Both the position numbers and the translations under genes were made by a program. Below are positions 57,364-64,000 of a stretch of 64,000 nucleotides of DNA, in pieces. The notes beneath the pieces are model-generated. The model saw only the letters and a list, made by a program, of their open reading frames with translations, was not told where the DNA came from and ran no database searches. Every line of letters starts with the position of its first letter. Within the stretch, counting starts at the first letter, position 1. The DNA is taken from the NCBI GenBank assembly GCA_001695595.3, contig MBPM02000009.1, positions 1 to 64,000 of the forward strand, read 5' to 3'. This DNA comes from Plasmopara viticola. Its lineage: Eukaryota > Oomycota > Peronosporomycetes > Peronosporales > Peronosporaceae.

Positions 57364-57435
57364 GGGCCTTGCCGGAGATCGAATCCGGGACCTCTCGCAC
57401 CCTAAGCGAGAATCATACCACTAGACCACAAGGCC
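57364..57435 (-). tRNA. tRNA-Pro(AGG) copy 168
   Basis: 5' flank B, unit 340 bp. Confidence 0.93.
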
Positions 57436-57703
57436 ACCGAACCGGTAACTCGCAAACCCAACTTCTTAGATATAAACAATATCATCAGCGTGGGCTTGAT
57501 CTTTCTGATCTGCTGATGCTACAACAATGCCAATCTTTCACTCCTTACAGAGCTGCTGATGTGACCATGAAAAATTTGAAGTATACCATTCGTACTAAAG
57601 TTAAATTGAATTAACCCTTCCTTAAGCACCAGCCAAGCCAGCAAGATTGCACAGAAGAAACAAATTGCAAATGACATTTTCACTAAAATAGGGAGCTGCA
57701 ATA

Positions 57704-57775
57704 GGGCCTTGCCGGAGATCGAATCCGGGACCTCTCGCACCCTAAGCGAGAATCATACCACTAGACCACAAGGCC
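57704..57775 (-). tRNA. tRNA-Pro(AGG) copy 169
   Basis: 5' flank B, unit 338 bp. Confidence 0.93.
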
Positions 57776-58041
57776 ACCGAACCGGTAATCGCAAACCCAA
57801 CTTCTTATATAAACAATATCATCAGCGTGGGCTTGATCTTATTTCTGATCTGCTGATGCTACAACAATGCCAATCTTTCACTCCTTACAGAGCTGCTGAT
57901 GACCATGATAAAATTTGAAGTATACCATTCGTCTAAAGTTAAATTGATAATTAACCCTTCCTTAAGCACCAGCCAAGCCAGCAAGATTGCACAGAAACAA
58001 AATTGCAAATGACATTTTCACTAAAATAGGGAGCTGCAATA

Positions 58042-58113
58042 GGGCCTTGCCGGAGATCGAATCCGGGACCTCTCGCACCCTAAGCGAGAATCATACCACT
58101 AGACCACAAGGCC
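58042..58113 (-). tRNA. tRNA-Pro(AGG) copy 170
   Basis: 5' flank A, unit 343 bp. Confidence 0.93.
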
Positions 58114-58384
58114 ACCGAACCGGTAATCGCAAACCCAACTTCTTATTTATAAAGAATATCATCAGCGTGGGCTTGATCGTTTTGATGCACTAATGCTACA
58201 ACATGCCGATCTTTCACTCCTTATAGAGCTGCTGATATGACCATAAAACAATTTGAAGTATACCGTTCGTACAAAGTGAAATTGATAGCTACCCTTCCTT
58301 AAGCATCTACCAAGCCAGCAAGATTACACAAAGCGCTTAGAAACAAATTGCAAATGAATTTCACTAAAATAGGGAGCTGCAATA

Positions 58385-58456
58385 GGGCCTTGCCGGAGAT
58401 CGAATCCGGGACCTCTCGCACCCTAAGCGAGAATCATACCACTAGACCACAAGGCC
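58385..58456 (-). tRNA. tRNA-Pro(AGG) copy 171
   Basis: 5' flank B, unit 341 bp. Confidence 0.93.
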
Positions 58457-58725
58457 ACCGAACCGGTATATCGCAAACCCAACTTTTTATATAAACAATA
58501 TCATCAGCGTGGGCTTGATCTTATTTCTGATCTGCTGATGCTACAACAATGCCAATCTTTCACTCCTTACAGAGCTGCTGATGTGACCATGATAAAATTT
58601 GAAGTATACCATTCGTCTAAAGTTAAATTGATAATTAACCCTTCCTTAAGCACCAGCCAAGCCAGCAAGATTGCACAGAAACAAATTGCATAATGACATT
58701 TTCACTAAAATAGGGAGCTGCAATA

Positions 58726-58797
58726 GGGCCTTGCCGGAGATCGAATCCGGGACCTCTCGCACCCTAAGCGAGAATCATACCACTAGACCACAAGGCC
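58726..58797 (-). tRNA. tRNA-Pro(AGG) copy 172
   Basis: 5' flank A, unit 354 bp; shares 'gtggtcttg' with the next unit. Confidence 0.93.
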
Positions 58798-59079
58798 ACC
58801 GAACCGGTATATCGCAAACCCAACTTCTTATTTATAAAGAATATCATCAGCGTGGTCTTGCTCGTTTTCGTGATGCACTAATGCTACGACGATGCCGATC
58901 TTTCACTCCTTATAGAGCTGCTGATATGACCATAAAACAATTTGAAGTATACCGTTCGTACAAAGTGAAATTGATAGCTGACCCTTCCTTAAGCATCTAC
59001 CAAGCCAGCAAGATTACACAAAGCGCTTAGAAACAAATTTAGCAAAATGAAATTTCCATTAAAATAGGGAGCAGAAATA

Positions 59080-59151
59080 GGGCCTTGCCGGAGATCGAAT
59101 CCGGGACCTCTCGCACCCTAAGCGAGAATCATACCACTAGACCACAAGGCC
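59080..59151 (-). tRNA. tRNA-Pro(AGG) copy 173
   Basis: 5' flank B, unit 345 bp. Confidence 0.93.
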
Positions 59152-59424
59152 ACCGAACCGGTACATCGCAAACCCAACTTCTTAAATATAAACAATATCA
59201 TCAGCGTGGTCTTGATCTTATTTCTGATCTGCTGATGCTACAACAATGCCAATCTTTCACTCCTTACAGAGCTGCTGATGTGACCATGATAAAATTTGAA
59301 GTATACCATTCGTCTAAAGTTAAATTGATAATTAACCCTTCCTTAAGCACCAGCCAAGCCAGCAAGATTGCACAGAAACTAAAATTGCATAATGACATTT
59401 TCACTAAAATAGGGAGCTGCAATA

Positions 59425-59496
59425 GGGCCTTGCCGGAGATCGAATCCGGGACCTCTCGCACCCTAAGCGAGAATCATACCACTAGACCACAAGGCC
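59425..59496 (-). tRNA. tRNA-Pro(AGG) copy 174
   Basis: 5' flank B, unit 336 bp. Confidence 0.93.
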
Positions 59497-59760
59497 ACCG
59501 AACCGGTATATCGCAAACCCAACTTCTTAGATATAAACAATATCATCAGCGTGGGCTTGATCTTATTTCTGATCTGCTGATGCTACAACAATGCCAATCT
59601 TTCACTCCTTACAGAGCTGCTGATGTGACCATGATAATATACCATTCGTCTAAAGTTAAATTGATAATTTACCCTTCCTTAAGCACCAGCCAAGCCAGCA
59701 AGATTGCACAGAAACAAAAATTGCATAATGACATTTTCACTAAAATAGGGAGCTGCAATA

Positions 59761-59832
59761 GGGCCTTGCCGGAGATCGAATCCGGGACCTCTCGCACCCT
59801 AAGCGAGAATCATACCACTAGACCACAAGGCC
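59761..59832 (-). tRNA. tRNA-Pro(AGG) copy 175
   Basis: 5' flank B, unit 348 bp. Confidence 0.93.
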
Positions 59833-60108
59833 ACCGAACCGGTATATCGCAAACCCAACTTCTTATATAAAATATATCATTCATCAGCGTGGGCTTGATC
59901 TTATTTCTGATCTGCTGATGCTACAACAATGCCAATCTTTCACTCCTTACAGAGCTGCTGATGTGACCATGATAAAATTTGAAGTATACCATTCGTCTAA
60001 AGTTAAATTGATAATTAACCCTTCCTTAAGCACCAGCCAAGCCAGCAAGATTGCACAGAAACAAAAATTAGCAGAAATGAATTTTCACTAAAATAGGGAG
60101 CTGCAATA

Positions 60109-60180
60109 GGGCCTTGCCGGAGATCGAATCCGGGACCTCTCGCACCCTAAGCGAGAATCATACCACTAGACCACAAGGCC
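60109..60180 (-). tRNA. tRNA-Pro(AGG) copy 176
   Basis: 5' flank B with an unusual leader and TATA region ('gtgtatacatccaaccc', 'tttatagatataaac'); unit 348 bp. Confidence 0.92.
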
Positions 60181-60456
60181 ACCGAACCGTGTATACATCC
60201 AACCCAACTTTATAGATATAAACAATATCATCTCAGCGTGGGCTTGATCTTTTTCTGATCTGCTGATGCTACAAACAATGCCAATCTTTCACTCCTTACA
60301 GAGCTGCTGATGTGACCATGATAAAATTTGAAGTATACCATTCGTCTAAAGTTAAATTGATAATTAACCCTTCCTTAAGCACCAGCCAAGCCAGCAAGAT
60401 TGCACAGAAACAAAAATTGCAGAATGAAATTTTCACTAAAATAGGGAGCAGCAATA

Positions 60457-60528
60457 GGGCCTTGCCGGAGATCGAATCCGGGACCTCTCGCACCCTAAGC
60501 GAGAATCATACCACTAGACCACAAGGCC
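60457..60528 (-). tRNA. tRNA-Pro(AGG) copy 177
   Basis: 5' flank A carrying the small inverted repeat at 60696-60711; unit 359 bp. Confidence 0.93.
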
Positions 60529-60695
60529 ACCGAACCGGTATATCGCAAACCCAACTTCTTATTTATAAAGAATATCATCAGCGTGGGCTTGCTCGTTTTC
60601 GTGATGCACTAATGCTACGACGATGCCGATCTTTCACTCCTTATAGAGCTGCTGATATGACCATAAAACAATTTGAAGTATACCGTTCGTACAAA

Positions 60696-60711
60696 GTGAA
60701 ATTTTTTTCAC
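60696..60711. repeat. Short perfect inverted repeat with T7
   Basis: GTGAAA and TTTCAC separated by TTTT replace the usual 'gtgaaattgatag' of class A. Found once in the window. Confidence 0.8.
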
Positions 60712-60815
60712 AGCTGACCCTTCCTTAAGCATCTACCAAGCCAGCAAGATTACACAAAGCGCTTAGAAACAAAAATTGCAGAATGAAATTTCCACTAAAA
60801 TAGGGAGCAGAAATA

Positions 60816-60887
60816 GGGCCTTGCCGGAGATCGAATCCGGGACCTCTCGCACCCTAAGCGAGAATCATACCACTAGACCACAAGGCC
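60816..60887 (-). tRNA. tRNA-Pro(AGG) copy 178
   Basis: 5' flank B in which the 'gcttgatcttatttctgatc' segment is present twice (about 60945-61015); unit 390 bp. Confidence 0.92.
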
Positions 60888-61205
60888 ACCGAACCGGTAT
60901 ATCGCAACCCAACTTCTTATATAAACAATATCATCAGAGTGTTTCGGTGATCTTATTTCTGATCTGCTGATGCTACAACATGCCAATCTGGCTTGATCTT
61001 ATTTCTGATCTGCTGATGCTACAACAGTGCCAATCTTTCACTCCTTACAGAGCTGCTGATGTGACCATGATAAAATTTGAAGTATACCATTCGTCTAAAG
61101 TTAAATTGATAATTAACCCTTCCTTAAGCACCAGCCAAGCCAGCAAGATTGCACAGAAACAAAAATTGCAGAATGACATTTTCACTAAAATAGGGAGCTG
61201 CAATA

Positions 61206-61272
61206 GACCGGGAGATCGAATCCGGGACCTCTCGCACCCTAAGCGAGAATCATACCACTAGACCACAAGGCC
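61206..61272 (-). pseudogene. tRNA-Pro pseudogene, 3' acceptor strand lost (copy 179)
   Basis: Carries the same 'agaccggg' junction as copy 7, 59 kb away, and the same 67-nt length. 5' flank B, unit 344 bp. Confidence 0.85.
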
Positions 61273-61549
61273 ACCGAACCGGTCAATCGCAAACCCAACT
61301 TCTTAAATATAAACAATATCATCAGCGTGGTCTTGATCTTATTTCTGATCTGCTGATGCTACACATGCCATCTTTCACTCCTTACAGAGCTGCTGATTGA
61401 CCATATAAAATTTGAAGTATACCGTTCGTCTAAAGTTAAATTGATAATTAACCCTTCCTTAAGCACCAGCCAAGCCAGCAAGATTACACAAAGCGCTTAG
61501 AAACAAATTTAGCAAAATAAAATTTCCATTAAAATAGGGAGCAGAAATA

Positions 61550-61621
61550 GGGCCTTGCCGGAGATCGAATCCGGGACCTCTCGCACCCTAAGCGAGAATC
61601 ATACCACTAGACCACAAGGCC
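61550..61621 (-). tRNA. tRNA-Pro(AGG) copy 180
   Basis: 5' flank B with losses around 'ttattatatatatcagcg', unit 330 bp. Confidence 0.93.
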
Positions 61622-61879
61622 ACCGAACCGGTAATCGCAAACCCAACTTCTTATTATATATATCAGCGTGGGCTTGATCTGATCTGCTGATGCTACAACA
61701 ATGCCAATCTTTCACTCCTTACAGAGCTGCTGATGTGACCATGATAAAATTTGAAGTATACCATTCGTCTAAAGTTAAATTGATAATTAACCCTTCCTTA
61801 AGCACCAGCCAAGCCAGCAAGATTGCACAGAAACAAAAATTGCAGAATGACATTTTCACTAAAATAGGGAGCTGCAATA

Positions 61880-61951
61880 GGGCCTTGCCGGAGATCGAAT
61901 CCGGGACCTCTCGCACCCTAAGCGAGAATCATACCACTAGACCACAAGGCC
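61880..61951 (-). tRNA. tRNA-Pro(AGG) copy 181
   Basis: 5' flank B, unit 337 bp. Confidence 0.93.
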
Positions 61952-62216
61952 ACCGAACCGGTAATCGCAAACCCAACTTCTTATATAAACAATATCATCA
62001 GCGTGGGCTTGATCTTATTTCTGATCTGCTGATGCTACAACAATGCCAATCTTTCACTCCTTACAGAGCTGCTGATGTGACCATGATAAAAATTTGAAGT
62101 ATACCTTCGTCTAAAGTAAATTGATAATTAACCCTTCCTTAAGCACCACCAAGCCAGCAAGATTGCACAGAAACAAAAATTGCAAATACATTTCACTAAA
62201 ATAGGGAGCTGCAATA

Positions 62217-62288
62217 GGGCCTTGCCGGAGATCGAATCCGGGACCTCTCGCACCCTAAGCGAGAATCATACCACTAGACCACAAGGCC
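62217..62288 (-). tRNA. tRNA-Pro(AGG) copy 182
   Basis: 5' flank A, unit 354 bp. Confidence 0.93.
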
Positions 62289-62570
62289 ACCGAACCGGTA
62301 TATCGCAAACCCAACTTCTTATTTATAAAGAATATCATCAGCGTGGGCTTGCTCGTTTTCGTGATGCACTAATGCTACGACGATGCCGATCTTTCACTCC
62401 TTATAGAGCTGCTGATATGACCATAAAACAATTTGAAGTATACCGTTCGTACAAAGTGAAATTGATAGCTGACCCTTCCTTAAGCATCTACCAAGCCAGC
62501 AAGATTACACAAAGCGCTTAGAAACAAATTTAGCAAAATGAAATTTCCATTAAAATAGGGAGCAGAAATA

Positions 62571-62642
62571 GGGCCTTGCCGGAGATCGAATCCGGGACCT
62601 CTCGCACCCTAAGCGAGAATCATACCACTAGACCACAAGGCC
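62571..62642 (-). tRNA. tRNA-Pro(AGG) copy 183
   Basis: 5' flank B, unit 338 bp. Confidence 0.93.
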
Positions 62643-62908
62643 ACCGAACCGGTAATCGCAAACCCAACTTCTTATATAAACAATATCATCAGCGTGGGCT
62701 TGATCTTATTTCTGATCTGCTGATGCTACAACAATGCCAATCTTTCACTCCTTACAGAGCTGCTGATGTGACCATGATAAAATTTGAAGTATACCATTCG
62801 TCTAAAGTTAAATTGATAATTACCCTTCCTTAAGCACCAGCCAAGCCAGCAAGATTGCACAGAAACTAAAATTGCAAATGAATTTCACTAAAATAGGGAG
62901 CAGCAATA

Positions 62909-62980
62909 GGGCCTTGCCGGAGATCGAATCCGGGACCTCTCGCACCCTAAGCGAGAATCATACCACTAGACCACAAGGCC
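62909..62980 (-). tRNA. tRNA-Pro(AGG) copy 184
   Basis: 5' flank B, unit 341 bp. Confidence 0.93.
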
Positions 62981-63249
62981 ACCGAACCGGTAATCGCAAA
63001 CCCAACTTCTTATATAAACAATATCATCAGCGTGGGCTTGATCTTATTTCTGATCTGCTGATGCTACAACAATGCCAATCTTTCACTCCTTACAGAGCTG
63101 CTGATGTGACCATGATAAAATTTGAAGTATACCATTCGTCTAAAGTTAAATTGATAATTAACCCTTCCTTAAGCACCAGCCAAGCCAGCAAGATTGCACA
63201 GAAACAAAAATTGCAAATGACATTTTCACTAAAATAGGGAGCTGCAATA

Positions 63250-63321
63250 GGGCCTTGCCGGAGATCGAATCCGGGACCTCTCGCACCCTAAGCGAGAATC
63301 ATACCACTAGACCACAAGGCC
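63250..63321 (-). tRNA. tRNA-Pro(AGG) copy 185
   Basis: 5' flank A, unit 350 bp. Confidence 0.93.
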
Positions 63322-63599
63322 ACCGAACCGGTATATCGCAAACCCAACTTCTTATTTATAAAATATCATCAGCGTGGGCTTGCTCGTTTTCGTGATGCAC
63401 TGATGCTACGACGATGCCGATCTTTCACTCCTTATAGAGCTGCTGATATGACCATAAAAATTTGAAGTATACCGTTCGTACAAAGTGAAATTGATAGCTG
63501 ACCCTTCCTTAAGCATCTACCAAGCCAGCAAGATTACACAAAGCGCTTAGAAACAAATTTAGCAAAATGAAATTTCCATTAAAATAGGGAGCAGAAATA

Positions 63600-63671
63600 G
63601 GGCCTTGCCGGAGATCGAATCCGGGACCTCTCGCACCCTAAGCGAGAAACATACCACTAGACCACAAGGCC
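63600..63671 (-). tRNA. tRNA-Pro(AGG) copy 186, D-stem variant
   Basis: 'gagaaacatacc' replaces 'gagaatcatacc': position 24 becomes T, losing the 11-24 pair of an already weak D stem. 5' flank B, unit 342 bp. Confidence 0.8.
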
Positions 63672-63941
63672 ACCGAACCGGTAATCGCAAACCCAACTTC
63701 TTATATAAACAATATCATCAGCGTGGGCTTGATCTTATTTCTGATCTGCTGATGCTACAACAATGCCAATCTTTCACTCCTTACAGAGCTGCTGATGTGA
63801 CCATGATAAAATTTGAAGTATACCATTCGTCTAAAGTTAAACTGATAATTAACCCTTCCGTAAGCAACAGCCAAGCCAGCAAGATGGCACAGAAACAGAA
63901 TTCGCAAAATGAAATTTTCACTATTATAGGGAGCAGCAATA

Positions 63942-64000
63942 GGGCCTTGCCGGAGATCGAATCCGGGACCTCTCGCACCCTAAGCGAGAATCATACCACT
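63942..64000 (-). tRNA. tRNA-Pro(AGG) copy 187, cut by window edge
   Basis: 59 nt from the discriminator into the D arm are present and match consensus. The trailer 'ctattatagggag' lacks TTTT, like copies 142 and 146. The 5' acceptor strand and promoter lie outside. Confidence 0.85.

Larger units (their letters stand above)
1..64000 (-). repeat. Tandem satellite-like array of tRNA-Pro(AGG) genes
   Basis: The window consists entirely of head-to-tail units of about 345 or 354 bp, each holding one minus-strand tRNA-Pro gene. There are 187 unit positions, and the first and last are incomplete, so the array extends beyond both edges. No inverted unit was seen. There are no target-site duplications or poly-A tails between units, so the arrangement fits unequal crossing-over and gene conversion rather than retrotransposition. 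Tandem tRNA arrays are known elsewhere, for example the Arabidopsis tRNA-Pro and Ser-Tyr-Tyr clusters and the Entamoeba arrays. Whether this array is transcribed or silenced cannot be read from sequence. Confidence 0.97.

Noticed and set aside
206..63978. Many open frames of 60-329 codons on both strands, repeating the same peptides
   Set aside because: They are translations of the tRNA gene (antisense or sense) and spacer. Most begin at TTG or GTG, have no upstream coding context, and are broken by small indels in neighbouring units.
1..64000. CRISPR array
   Set aside because: The conserved 72-nt element is a complete eukaryotic tRNA-Pro gene and the spacers are themselves repeated, about 275 bp long, and not unique.
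1..64000. Tandem tRNA-derived SINEs
   Set aside because: Both acceptor strands are kept, a T4 follows after 15 nt, and there are no A-tails or target-site duplications. SINE bodies would be transcribed past the tRNA part.
1..64000. Entamoeba-type tRNA array
   Set aside because: Those units usually hold several different tRNAs or short tandem repeats between genes. Here the spacer has no short tandem repeat and only one tRNA type. The species remains unassigned.
1..64000. Bacterial, phage or organellar tRNA cluster
   Set aside because: The AGG anticodon, missing CCA, A-box match and T4 terminators fit a eukaryotic nuclear gene. No rRNA or protein genes accompany it.

Overview
The whole window is one head-to-tail tandem array of a eukaryotic nuclear tRNA gene, tRNA-Pro with anticodon AGG. 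Every copy lies on the minus strand. By reading through I placed 187 unit positions, the last cut by the right edge, plus one extra gene fragment. The array runs off both ends. No protein-coding gene, rRNA, transposase or unique sequence is visible.

Eukaryotic origin follows from four points. The AGG anticodon would be read as IGG. The 3' CCA is not encoded. The Pol III A and B box regions lie inside the gene. A T4 terminator follows. Upstream there is also a TATA-like box. The species cannot be told from this sequence, since similar tRNA-Pro bodies occur in animals, plants and fungi.

Unit plan, read in the direction of transcription (right to left): TATA-like box centred near -35; a 10-nt leader block rich in C and G; the 72-nt gene (71 nt plus discriminator C); a 15-nt trailer; TTTT; then about 250 bp of AT-rich spacer. 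Two main spacer classes exist. Class A has TATAAATA and a full unit of 354 bp. Class B has TATATATA and a full unit of 345 bp. A third class, C, is concentrated at about 41-50.6 kb and carries 'attagcgt' and 'ataataaa' markers. In this annotation the class named for a copy is that of its 5' flank (higher coordinates), and the unit length is the distance to the next gene start.

Layout: 1-8.2 kb is mixed, with runs of B, several broken genes and truncated units. 8.2-18.5 kb has A and B in AABB or AB order, with rearranged units at 14.6-15.0, 16.4-16.6 and 17.8-18.3 kb. 18.6-40.1 kb is a near-perfect A-B alternation, a higher-order dimer of about 699 bp with only three BB slips and one hybrid unit. 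40-64 kb is mixed again, with class C units, A/B hybrids and many spacer indels.

The gene is far better preserved than the spacer. About 168 copies look identical to the consensus by eye, while spacers vary in length throughout. Nine copies are clear or probable pseudogenes. Spacers are normally about 260-285 bp and hold only the promoter, terminator and unexplained AT-rich sequence. The two spacers longer than 300 bp (28367-28702 and 16238-16586) are a promoter duplication and a rearranged segment.
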